Below are positions 44,549 through 52,108 of a stretch of DNA of 64,000 nt, piece after piece (the first letter of the stretch is position 1; each line of letters begins with the position of its first letter). The stretch is from the NCBI RefSeq assembly GCF_004345425.1, contig NZ_SLVP01000001.1:1240001-1304000 (forward strand), in the 5' to 3' direction. Source of the DNA: Paenibacillus sp. BK033. Its GTDB lineage: Bacteria > Bacillota > Bacilli > Paenibacillales > Paenibacillaceae. The notes under the pieces are model-generated. The model did no database searches. It worked only from the letters and a program-made list of their open reading frames with translations, and was not told the DNA's origin. The translations under genes were made by a program, and so were the position numbers.

Positions 44549-44878
44549 ATGAGAATCGGCGGGTTTATGTTAGGCGCCGTCGCAGGAATTGCGGCAGCCG
44601 TATACGTATCACGCAAAAGACCAGGAATGGCGGCCTGGGCATCCAGCTCGCTTGCGAGCGCATGCTCATCCATTGGCAGAAGTGCCGCATCGATGATGAT
44701 GAAGCGAGGAATGACGAAAGCAATGGCGGCCGCCGATATGGCCCCAAAGCATTCAGACGATACCGCCGCAAAGCACGGAGGAGGCTGGGAGCAGGTTGAA
44801 CAGCTGATCAACAGCGATCCCGGACTTAAGGAGCAGGCGAGCCAGATCATGGCGGAATCGTCTTTCAAACCGCATTAA
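44549..44878 (+). CDS. Hypothetical protein with N-terminal membrane segment
   Basis: A 109-residue protein of unknown family. One hydrophobic stretch (about 3-23: GGFMLGAVAGIAAAVYVS) precedes a basic, Ser/Met-rich middle and an amphipathic C-terminus (WEQVEQLINSDPGLKEQASQI). It faintly resembles YtxH-type proteins. The ATG is chosen for AAGGAGGT about 8-10 nt upstream. Confidence 0.6.
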   Translation: MRIGGFMLGAVAGIAAAVYVSRKRPGMAAWASSSLASACSSIGRSAASMMMKRGMTKAMAAADMAPKHSDDTAAKHGGGWEQVEQLINSDPGLKEQASQIMAESSFKPH

Positions 44879-44894
44879 ATGAAGCAGTTTTTTG

Positions 44895-44949
44895 GAATCG
44901 GTTGATGTACGCGCTTCAAGCCTAGCGCTGCTCAAGCGATTCTTTTTTT
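44895..44949 (+). terminator. Intrinsic terminator
   Basis: Stem GAATCGGTTG / CAAGCGATTC (one mismatch) with a 28-nt loop, followed by seven Ts. Confidence 0.75.
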
Positions 44950-45080
44950 GCCTATTTTAGGTGCAATCCGGGGACAGACATGTTAAAGTAATACATAGTA
45001 CGATTTGATCATTTTGATCACATCTTGCTAATAATTTCATACGCTGTTTACAACAGATGCTGCAGAGGAGGGATCCTGTC

Positions 45081-45695
45081 ATGAAAATCGAACGGCTTAG
45101 TCAGGACAAGATACGGATTTTCCTGACGTTCGACGACCTGCTCGAGCGTGGGATCCAGAAGGAGGACATGTGGCGCGAAATTCCCAAAGTACACGATCTA
45201 TTCAGTGAAATGATGGAACAAGCATACAGTGAACTTGGTTTCGATGCCAGCGGCCCTCTTGCGGTCGAAGTGTTTGCACTCCCCGCCCAAGGTATGGTGG
45301 TGATAGTCACCCGTGGCAAGATGAACGGTCTATCCGATGAACGGTCAACCGATGACGAAGACACGGAAGACGAGATATACGAGATGGAAGTTACGATGGA
45401 GCAGAGCGATATCGTGATGTATTCATTCCGGGATTTTGAGGATGTCATTAATGTATGCAAACAGCTCCAGGCTGCTTCGCTTACGGAGGATGGACGGTTG
45501 TACTCCTACAACGGAAAATGGATCCTGGCCCTTGAACCGGCTTTGATCGAAACGGCGCGTCATAACGCTGTTATCGCGCTGCTTGCCGAATACGGAGAAG
45601 CGACATCCGTTACCTACGCGATGCTGGAGGAGTACGGCAAGGTAATTATGCCATCTCAAGCTGTCCGGGAAATTTGCACTCATTTCTATAATTGA
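45081..45695 (+). CDS. mecA: Adaptor protein MecA/YpbH
   Basis: A 204-residue adaptor of the ClpCP protease. The N-terminal domain (MKIERLSQDKIRIFLTFDDL) binds substrate, an acidic linker spans about 90-112 (DERSTDDEDTEDEIYEME), and the C-terminal domain (SFRDFEDVINVC, YNGKWILAL) binds ClpC. The position next to gudB and prsW matches B. subtilis ypbH more than mecA, so it may be the YpbH paralogue. ATG 45081 has GAGGAGGG upstream. Confidence 0.9.
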   Translation: MKIERLSQDKIRIFLTFDDLLERGIQKEDMWREIPKVHDLFSEMMEQAYSELGFDASGPLAVEVFALPAQGMVVIVTRGKMNGLSDERSTDDEDTEDEIYEMEVTMEQSDIVMYSFRDFEDVINVCKQLQAASLTEDGRLYSYNGKWILALEPALIETARHNAVIALLAEYGEATSVTYAMLEEYGKVIMPSQAVREICTHFYN

Positions 45696-45711
45696 GCAGC
45701 ACATGAATGTG

Positions 45712-45750
45712 GAGCATCGGCAGACCCTACCGTCTGCAGGTGCTCTTCTT
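45712..45750 (+). terminator. Terminator-like hairpin between mecA and gudB
   Basis: GAGCATCGGCAGAC / GTCTGCAGGTGCTC (two mismatches) then TTCTT. The short T tract makes the efficiency doubtful. Confidence 0.55.
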
Positions 45751-45829
45751 GCATGTTCTGGACCCCTTTTGGAATATCGTGATGTATACACGCTCATATT
45801 ACAAGTAGACAAAGGCGGGTGAACTTGAA

Positions 45830-47077
45830 ATGATGGCGGATAAGAACGATGTGCTCAAATCAACACAGGTAGTAATCGAAGAAGCCCTATTGAAGCTTGG
45901 CTATAAAGAAGATATGATTGAACTCTTGAAGGAACCTATGCGTATCTTGAGCGTCAGGATCCCCGTCAAGATGGATGACGGGAAGACGAAGGTGTTTACC
46001 GGTTACCGGGCTCAGCATAACGATGCGGTTGGTCCAACTAAAGGCGGAGTCCGCTTCCATCCGGCCGTAACGGAGAATGAGGTAAAGGCGTTATCCATCT
46101 GGATGAGCTTGAAATGCGGAATCGCCGACCTGCCGTACGGCGGAGGAAAAGGCGGAGTGATCTGCGATCCCAGAAAAATGTCTTTTGGGGAGCTCGAGCG
46201 GCTCAGCCGCGGGTATGTTCGCGCCGTAAGCCAGATTGTGGGTCCCACGAAAGACATTCCGGCACCGGATGTCATGACCAATTCGCAAATTATGGCATGG
46301 ATGCTGGATGAGTACAGCCGGATTAGGGAGTTCGATTCTCCCGGCTTCATTACCGGCAAGCCAATTGTGCTCGGCGGCTCCAGAGGACGGGAAACGGCAA
46401 CGGCTCGCGGCGTTGTCATTATGATTCATGAGGCGCTGGCCCTTAAGGGAATCGAGCTGAATAAGGCAAGAATTGTCATTCAAGGCTTCGGCAATGCCGG
46501 AAGTTACCTTGCCAAATTCATGCATGAGGCCGGTGCGCGCGTAATTGGTATATCCGATGTGAACGGAGCGTTGTATAATGAAGATGGATTAGATATTCCT
46601 TACTTGCTCGACAGGAGAGATTCCTTCGGCAACGTAACGAATCTGTTTCCGCAGACGATATCCAACAGCGATCTGCTCGAGCTGGAATGCGACGTGCTTG
46701 TTCCGGCCGCCATCGAGAACCAGATTACGGAGGAGAACGCTCCGCGTATCAAGGCGACTATTGTTGTGGAAGCGGCCAATGGTCCAACAACCCTCGAAGC
46801 GACAAGGATTTTAACCGAACGGGGCATTCTTCTTGTTCCGGATGTTCTGGCAAGCGCCGGAGGGGTTATCGTGTCCTATTTCGAATGGGTCCAGAACAAT
46901 CAAGGCTTCTACTGGGATGAACAAGAAGTGGATGACCGGCTGCGCGTCATGATGATCCGCGGCTTTAACCAAGTATATGAGATTCACAAATCAAGAAACG
47001 TAAACATGCGGCTTGCCGCCTATATGGCAGGCGTACGCAAAATGGCAGAGGCGGTGCGTTATCGCGGCTGGGTATAA
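45830..47077 (+). CDS. gudB: NAD-dependent glutamate dehydrogenase
   Basis: A 415-residue glutamate dehydrogenase (catabolic direction, to 2-oxoglutarate and ammonia). The catalytic Lys107 is in LPYGGGKGGVICDP; K in PTKGGVRFHP and the Rossmann GFGNAGSYLA (about 224) are present. No in-frame duplication like that inactivating GudB in laboratory B. subtilis is seen. It starts at ATGATG with GGCGGGTGA upstream. Confidence 0.94.
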   Translation: MMADKNDVLKSTQVVIEEALLKLGYKEDMIELLKEPMRILSVRIPVKMDDGKTKVFTGYRAQHNDAVGPTKGGVRFHPAVTENEVKALSIWMSLKCGIADLPYGGGKGGVICDPRKMSFGELERLSRGYVRAVSQIVGPTKDIPAPDVMTNSQIMAWMLDEYSRIREFDSPGFITGKPIVLGGSRGRETATARGVVIMIHEALALKGIELNKARIVIQGFGNAGSYLAKFMHEAGARVIGISDVNGALYNEDGLDIPYLLDRRDSFGNVTNLFPQTISNSDLLELECDVLVPAAIENQITEENAPRIKATIVVEAANGPTTLEATRILTERGILLVPDVLASAGGVIVSYFEWVQNNQGFYWDEQEVDDRLRVMMIRGFNQVYEIHKSRNVNMRLAAYMAGVRKMAEAVRYRGWV

Positions 47078-47123
47078 CCGGCGGCTGCGCAGCCGCCGGA
47101 TGCCTGGGAGGTGAAACATCGAA

Positions 47124-47822
47124 TTGCTATTGTTTTCTGTGCTGACTGCCGCGGTGGCCCCGGGTATATCGCTGCTTACGTATTTGTATCTGAAGGACCG
47201 TTATGACGCAGAGCCGATTCATATGGTCGTTCGCATGTTTCTGCTCGGCGTCCTCATCGTCGTGCCGATCGTAGTCATTCAACGCGGGCTGCAGCTATGG
47301 TTCGGCGACCATCAGCCCATGCTGTTCTCTTTTGTAGAGTCGGCCGGCATTGAGGAATTTCTGAAATGGTTCGTGCTCTATCATATGATTTACAACCACA
47401 CCGAGTTCGACGAGCCGTATGACGGGATTGTCTATGCGGCATCGATCTCGCTTGGCTTTGCAACGCTGGAAAACGTATTGTACGCGGTTTACTCGCCTTC
47501 CACGTTCGGAACCTTGCTCATGCGCGCGCTATTGCCCGTTTCCGGGCATGCGCTGTTTGGCGTCATGATGGGGTATTACGTCGGCAAGGCGAAGTTTGCT
47601 ACTTCTTCCAAACGTAACGTATATTTGGCGATTTCGTTATGTCTTCCGTTGCTGCTTCACGGAACATACGACTATATCATGATTTCGTTCAAGACCAATT
47701 GGATTTACGTGATCATCCCGTTTATGGTGGCCTTGTGGGTATGGGGACTCCGCAAAATGAACCGTGCCAATTCACGCTCGCCGTTCCGCTTCATCAGCCG
47801 TGAAGACGAGGTTAAACTGTAA
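47124..47822 (+). CDS. prsW: PrsW-type glutamic intramembrane protease
   Basis: A 232-residue protein with about eight membrane segments. Catalytic EExxK is in ESAGIEEFLKWF (about 73-84), and the conserved His residues are in GHALFGVMMG and LLHGTYDY. In B. subtilis PrsW cleaves anti-sigma-W. The TTG start at 47124 has GGGAGGTG 10 nt upstream; TTG 47130 is possible. No sigW or rsiW lies in this window. Confidence 0.9.
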   Translation: MLLFSVLTAAVAPGISLLTYLYLKDRYDAEPIHMVVRMFLLGVLIVVPIVVIQRGLQLWFGDHQPMLFSFVESAGIEEFLKWFVLYHMIYNHTEFDEPYDGIVYAASISLGFATLENVLYAVYSPSTFGTLLMRALLPVSGHALFGVMMGYYVGKAKFATSSKRNVYLAISLCLPLLLHGTYDYIMISFKTNWIYVIIPFMVALWVWGLRKMNRANSRSPFRFISREDEVKL

Positions 47823-47874
47823 GTCTTTCGTCAATACTGATTAGTAATATTTGTTAAAATGACGGAGGCAAGGA

Positions 47875-48030
47875 ATGGAACCGAGAGTTAAGGTAACAAT
47901 CCGGTGCAACGTATGCGGCGAGAAGTTTGTTCTTCGCGGCAAGCGGGAAAAAGGGATGATCGACACCGGCTTCAAGCAATGTATTTGCAATAACACAAAC
48001 GACCTCGATATCGAGGAACACAGCATTTGA
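47875..48030 (+). CDS. 51-residue zinc-ribbon-like protein
   Basis: A 51-residue basic protein with two cysteine pairs, CNVCG at 12-16 and CIC at 41-43, as in a small treble-clef or ribbon. The sequence is MEPRVKVTIRCNVCGEKF, then charged residues, then an acidic C-terminus. GGAGG lies 6-7 nt upstream of the ATG. It lies in the place where B. subtilis has sleB before ypeB. Function unknown. Confidence 0.7.
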   Translation: MEPRVKVTIRCNVCGEKFVLRGKREKGMIDTGFKQCICNNTNDLDIEEHSI

Positions 48031-48041
48031 CACAGATGCAT

Positions 48042-48100
48042 AAAGCTCCCTTCCGCAAACCAAACTAACGCTAGGTTTTGCAGAAGAAAGGAGCTTTTTT
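48042..48100 (+). terminator. Terminator-shaped hairpin containing the ypeB ribosome binding site
   Basis: AAAGCTCCCTTC pairs with GAAG(AAA)GGAGCTTT, continued by GCAAA / TTTGC, 17 bp in all, then TTTTTT. The AAAGGAG at 48087-48093 is also the only Shine-Dalgarno before ypeB (ATG 48104). Confidence 0.8.
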
Positions 48101-48103
48101 GTT

Positions 48104-49462
48104 ATGTATAAACGTCTAAGCGCGGTGTTGTTCCCCATCATGACGCTTTTCTTAATTGGCTCAGTGTACTGGGGCTACCAAGAGCACCAAGAGAAAAACT
48201 CGATTCTTATAAAGGCCGAAAACCAGTACCAACGCGCTTTCCATGATCTCACCTATCATGTCGAGCAGCTGCATCAGCAACTAGGCAATACGCTGGCTGT
48301 CAACTCCACTTCCCAAAGCTACCACCGCAAAGGGCTCGTGAACGTGTGGCGTCTGACAAGTCAGGCGCAGAACGAAATCAACCAGCTTCCTTTGACGATG
48401 CTGCCTTTCAACGAAGCGGAAGATTTCCTGTCCCACATCTCCAATTTCGCTTACAAAACCTCCGTCAGGGATTTGACTAAGCAGCCTTTGTCCCAAGACG
48501 AGTTCAAGACGCTGAAAACCTTGTATGCCAAGTCCGAGGATATTTCGAAGGATTTATACAAGATGCAGGAGAAGGTGCTGAGCGATCATCTGCGCTGGAT
48601 GGATGTCGAGGTTGCTCTCGCCAAGCAGAACTCGCCGAATGACAATACGATTATAGACGGTTTCAAAACGGTAGACAAAAAAGTTAGCGAGTACCCTGAG
48701 ATTAACTGGGGTCCTTCGGTCGCAAGCATGTACCAGAAGCGCACTATCAACATGCTGAGCGGCAGCATGGTTACGGCTGAAGACGTGAAGAAGCGAGTAG
48801 AGGAATTCCTCGGCAGGAAGCCGGCGGAAATCCGCGTGGTAGAAAACGGCAAAGGCACGGAGTATTCTTCTTACTCCGCTACGGTGACCGATCCGAAGTC
48901 GGGCCAGAAGCTGCAGATGGATTTTACGCAAAGAGGCGGAAAGCTGATCTGGTTTATGGATTCCCGCGATATCGGCGAGAAAAGGATCGGTCAGAGAGAG
49001 GCGCAAGCTTCGGCCGAGCAGTTCTTGAATGACCATGGCTTTAAAGGCATGAGGGCGGTGAGCTACAATATGTTCGATAATACAGGCGCCTTCACCTTTG
49101 TCAGCACGCAAAACGGCGTGCTTATCTATCCGGAGAAGCTGACGGTTAAGGTAGCGCTGGATAACGGGGAAGCGGTCGGTCTTCAGGCTAACGACTACGT
49201 GTATGAACAGCATAAGCGCAGCATTCCGAAAGCAAAGCTGACTAAAGCAGAAGCGCGCAAAGCGCTTAACCCGGAATTCAAGGTGGCAAACGATCAGATG
49301 GCCCTGATCGTGAACGAAATGGGCGAAGAAACTTTATGTTACGAATTTACGGGCAGCATTAACGGCAGCGATTACCGAATTTACATCAATGCGGAGAACG
49401 GTGTCGAAGAATCGATTGAGGAGCTGTCACCGCTCGACAAACGGACAAGTTCCGGCAAATAA
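48104..49462 (+). CDS. ypeB: Germination protein YpeB
   Basis: A 452-residue protein of the spore envelope. An N-terminal signal anchor (about 8-24) precedes a helical region (30-200) and C-terminal PepSY-like repeats (DAEDVKKRVEEFLG, AQASAEQFLNDHG, TKAEARKALNPEF). In Bacillus it is required to stabilise the cortex-lytic enzyme SleB and is co-transcribed with it; here no sleB lies upstream. Confidence 0.92.
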   Translation: MYKRLSAVLFPIMTLFLIGSVYWGYQEHQEKNSILIKAENQYQRAFHDLTYHVEQLHQQLGNTLAVNSTSQSYHRKGLVNVWRLTSQAQNEINQLPLTMLPFNEAEDFLSHISNFAYKTSVRDLTKQPLSQDEFKTLKTLYAKSEDISKDLYKMQEKVLSDHLRWMDVEVALAKQNSPNDNTIIDGFKTVDKKVSEYPEINWGPSVASMYQKRTINMLSGSMVTAEDVKKRVEEFLGRKPAEIRVVENGKGTEYSSYSATVTDPKSGQKLQMDFTQRGGKLIWFMDSRDIGEKRIGQREAQASAEQFLNDHGFKGMRAVSYNMFDNTGAFTFVSTQNGVLIYPEKLTVKVALDNGEAVGLQANDYVYEQHKRSIPKAKLTKAEARKALNPEFKVANDQMALIVNEMGEETLCYEFTGSINGSDYRIYINAENGVEESIEELSPLDKRTSSGK

Positions 49463-49468
49463 CGATAT

Positions 49469-49520
49469 GGCTCCCCTCATATTGACGTGTTATAATAAAC
49501 ACCAATATGGGAGGGGAGCC
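49469..49520 (+). promoter_or_regulatory. Hairpin hiding the ypfA ribosome binding site, promoter in its loop
   Basis: GGCTCCCCTC (49469-49478) pairs perfectly with GAGGGGAGCC (49511-49520), continued by ATATTG / CAATAT. The 3' arm holds the GGGAGGGGAG Shine-Dalgarno. The loop holds TATAAT (49491-49496). Confidence 0.8.
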
Positions 49521-49522
49521 AA

Positions 49523-50176
49523 TTGTTGCCTAGAGTAAACCAAATGTTGTTTTTCGAGATCGCATCAGCTGACGAAGAAGAGGCAGCTGCCCAATACAAA
49601 GCCAGAATTGCGGATGAGCTGGAAGACGGTTTGCTTATCGAGAATCCGCTCAATATAAATTCGGGCCGGATGAAACGGCTTTTTTTAGGGGACGAGCTGT
49701 CGGTTCATTACGTATCCGACGAAGGCATAAAGCATTATTTCGACTCGCATGTCATTGGCTTCCGGGATGACGTCGTAAAGCTGATCAAGATCCGAAAGCC
49801 GGATCCAGAACGGATTACGAAGATCCAGCGCCGGCATTTCCTTCGCGTGTCAGCCGATCTTGAAATCGCGGTAAATTTGTCGGGCAATGTCCGTTTCGTC
49901 ACCGTTACCGATGACGTGGGCGGTGGGGGGATTTCCTTCATTTGCGACGGGAAATGGCCGATTGCTTCCGGTATGGAAATGGACTGCTGGCTGTTGATTC
50001 CCTACAAGAACGGAACGCTTGAGCATGCTTCCTTCAAGGCGGAGGTGGTGCGGGTTGTCGATCTCGCAACGGGACGCAAGCAGGTCATGAGCAAATTTAT
50101 TGCCATCAGCGACAGCGAACGACAAAAAATTATCAGATTCTGCTTCGAGAGACAGCTGGAATTCCGCGGAAGATAA
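49523..50176 (+). CDS. ypfA: PilZ-domain protein with flagellar-brake N-terminus (YpfA/MotI type)
   Basis: A 217-residue c-di-GMP receptor candidate. The N-terminal YcgR-like domain (about 1-100) is followed by a PilZ domain with RRHFLR (RxxxR), then DDVGGGGISF where the family has DxSxxGxx; here Ser is Gly. The TTG at 49523 is near GGGAGGGGAG; TTG 49526 and ATG 49544 are alternatives. In Bacillus the relative slows the flagellar motor. Confidence 0.85.
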   Translation: MLPRVNQMLFFEIASADEEEAAAQYKARIADELEDGLLIENPLNINSGRMKRLFLGDELSVHYVSDEGIKHYFDSHVIGFRDDVVKLIKIRKPDPERITKIQRRHFLRVSADLEIAVNLSGNVRFVTVTDDVGGGGISFICDGKWPIASGMEMDCWLLIPYKNGTLEHASFKAEVVRVVDLATGRKQVMSKFIAISDSERQKIIRFCFERQLEFRGR

Positions 50177-50242
50177 GGCTGCATAAGATAGTCTCCGGTT
50201 ACGCATCCTATGCTGAAAGACAAGGAAAAGGATGGAAGCCGG

Positions 50243-50425
50243 ATGCGGATTGCAGAGGACGAAGAAGAGTTGAAAAAGCAAATGGAGGCCGTGTCGAAAC
50301 GGCTCGTCAGGTTTGCTTTCATCCTTATAATCGCCGTGGTATTGTCGCAAATTTTGCTTCAAAACGACACAGTTCGACACTGGGTGACAGCCGTCGAGCA
50401 TTGGGAGGGCGAAGCATACCGCTAG
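50243..50425 (+). CDS. ypfB: Small membrane protein, YpfB position
   Basis: A 60-residue protein with an acidic N-terminal helix and one membrane segment (about 23-38). ATG 50243 is preferred (AAGGATGG 7 nt upstream) over ATG 50210, which lacks a site. It lies between ypfA and cmk like B. subtilis ypfB. Function unknown. Confidence 0.6.
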   Translation: MRIAEDEEELKKQMEAVSKRLVRFAFILIIAVVLSQILLQNDTVRHWVTAVEHWEGEAYR

Positions 50426-50469
50426 CCTTCTAAGCCCCGGGCGACAGCGGTTTTGGGCAATTGCGGTTT

Positions 50470-50498
50470 TTGCATCTGCGTATATTGTGTGGTATAAT
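50470..50498 (+). promoter_or_regulatory. Strong sigma-A promoter for the cmk operon
   Basis: TTGCAT, 17-bp spacer, TATAAT. The transcript would begin near 50505, giving a leader of about 240 nt. Confidence 0.8.
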
Positions 50499-50504
50499 TT
50501 TCAC

Positions 50505-50745
50505 GATCGCAGGCGGTGCCTGCTTTTTTCTTGAATTCCAAGTTATTGTGGAATTCGCCGGAGATGATACATACTCCCGGTTATTTTCAAAGGGTTTCGG
50601 CCCTTTTGGACCGGCCAAGCCGTTAATGCCTGAGAAGCAGATGCCCGCATCAACGTCAGCATTCGGCTAGCCTTTTGATTAGGCTTAGGCTATCGATGCA
50701 AGAATCAACACGTACGCAGTGTGTTAATTCTTTTGGGGAGGTAGA
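50505..50745 (+). promoter_or_regulatory. Structured cmk leader
   Basis: Hairpins in order: GCAGGC-GGT-GCCTGC with TTTTTT (50509-50529, terminator-like, right at the transcript start); GAATTCCA / TGGAATTC (50533-50556); AAAGGG / CCCTTT near 50590; TAGCCT / AGGCTA near 50668-50692; AAGAATCAACAC / GTGTTAATTCTT (50700-50732). No gene has support here. The last hairpin belongs to the same repeat type as that before deoB. Confidence 0.65.
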
Positions 50746-51450
50746 ATGTTGGTGATGCAGCAAGACGGTGACAGCGACCGAATCAACATTGCGATAGACG
50801 GTCCTGCCGGTGCAGGGAAGAGTACGGTCGCACGCAAGGTTGCCGAACAGCTAGATTACATCTATATCGATACGGGAGCGATGTATCGGGCTGTTACACT
50901 AAGTGCCCAGAGGGCGGGAATTGAGCCGCGGGACAATGAAAGACTGGCTGAGCACGCTAAGACGCTGGATATCAAGCTGGCGCCGGGCGATAAAGGTCAA
51001 GCCGTCTTCTTGAATGGCGAGAATATAACGGATCTGATCCGTTCCAGGGAAGTCACGCTTGCCGTCTCGCATATTGCAGCAAATGAAACCGTAAGAGAAA
51101 TGCTTAGCAAGCTCCAACGGCAACTCGCGGAGCGCAAAGGCGTTGTCATGGACGGCCGGGATATCGGGTCGCATGTGCTGCCGGGCGCCGAGCTGAAGAT
51201 TTTCCTCACCGCATCCGTACAAGAACGCGCACAGCGGCGTTACAAAGAGATCGCGGGAACGCAGTCGATCACTTTGGAGCAGCTTGAACGGGAGATCGCG
51301 GAACGCGACCGCTTGGATGAGCAGCGCGAGATTTCGCCGCTCATTTGCGCAAAGGACGCCATTGTACTTGACAGCACGTCGATGTCAATCGATGAAGTTG
51401 CGGCTTCCATTGTGAAATTAAGCCGAACCAAATTGGCGGAGGCGAAGTAA
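50746..51450 (+). CDS. cmk: Cytidylate kinase
   Basis: A 234-residue kinase for CMP and dCMP. The P-loop is DGPAGAGKSTVARKVA (about 18-33), followed by YIDTGAMYRAVTL and MDGRDIGSHVLPGA, with the LID region RDRLDEQREISPL. A short N-terminal extension precedes the domain. GGGGAGG lies a few nt upstream; ATG 50755 may be the actual start. Confidence 0.95.
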   Translation: MLVMQQDGDSDRINIAIDGPAGAGKSTVARKVAEQLDYIYIDTGAMYRAVTLSAQRAGIEPRDNERLAEHAKTLDIKLAPGDKGQAVFLNGENITDLIRSREVTLAVSHIAANETVREMLSKLQRQLAERKGVVMDGRDIGSHVLPGAELKIFLTASVQERAQRRYKEIAGTQSITLEQLEREIAERDRLDEQREISPLICAKDAIVLDSTSMSIDEVAASIVKLSRTKLAEAK

Positions 51451-51454
51451 ACTA

Positions 51455-52030
51455 ATGTTATATGGCATTTTTAGGGCCGTGTTTAATGTCCTGTACGGAT
51501 TATTGTTCCGCCTGGAAGTCCGGGGATTGGAAAATATTCCGAAAGAAGGATCCGTTATTCTATGTTCCAACCATATCAGCCTGCTTGATCCGCCTGCTGT
51601 CGGCATCAGGGTGCCGCGCAAGGTTCATTATATGGCGAAAGACGAGTTGTTCAAAATCCCTGTATTTGGATCCTTGATCCGGGCATGGGGCGCGTTTCCC
51701 GTAAAACGTGGCGTCGGCAAGGATGCGATCCGCGCCGCGCTTAACCTTCTTGGCGAAGGAAAAGTGATGGGAATTTTCCCGGAGGGCACTCGCAACAGCG
51801 ACGGAGCCGCGGCAAAGAAAGGCGCAGCCATGATTGCTTACCGCAGCGGAGCTGCAATAATCCCCGTAGCGGTAGTTGGCCATTATAAGCTTTTCCGTAA
51901 AATGAGAGTTTTCTACGGCAAACCGGTTGATATTTCTGCTATTATAAATGAATCCTCGCCGGATAAGCTGGACCGTATTACGGATGCCATTATGTCTCGG
52001 ATTTACGAGATGATTGAGAAGAACAAATAA
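51455..52030 (+). CDS. plsC: 1-acyl-glycerol-3-phosphate acyltransferase
   Basis: A 191-residue acyltransferase forming phosphatidic acid. The HxxxxD motif is NHISLLDPPAV (about 38) and the acyl-binding motif FPEGTRNSDG near 109; PVKRGVGKDAI lies between. It is 4 bp downstream of cmk and works in the same pathway as PlsY, encoded 5 kb away. Confidence 0.94.
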   Translation: MLYGIFRAVFNVLYGLLFRLEVRGLENIPKEGSVILCSNHISLLDPPAVGIRVPRKVHYMAKDELFKIPVFGSLIRAWGAFPVKRGVGKDAIRAALNLLGEGKVMGIFPEGTRNSDGAAAKKGAAMIAYRSGAAIIPVAVVGHYKLFRKMRVFYGKPVDISAIINESSPDKLDRITDAIMSRIYEMIEKNK

Positions 52031-52108
52031 CAGGTGTTTTAAATACTGCTTTTCATCGTGAAAGCGGATTTAAATAAAGTTGGGGTATGAATTGAGGAGG
52101 TTATTTCC

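Noticed and set aside
50461-50670. A 69-codon open frame before cmk
   Set aside because: It starts before the -10 of the promoter, lacks a ribosome binding site, and crosses several hairpins.
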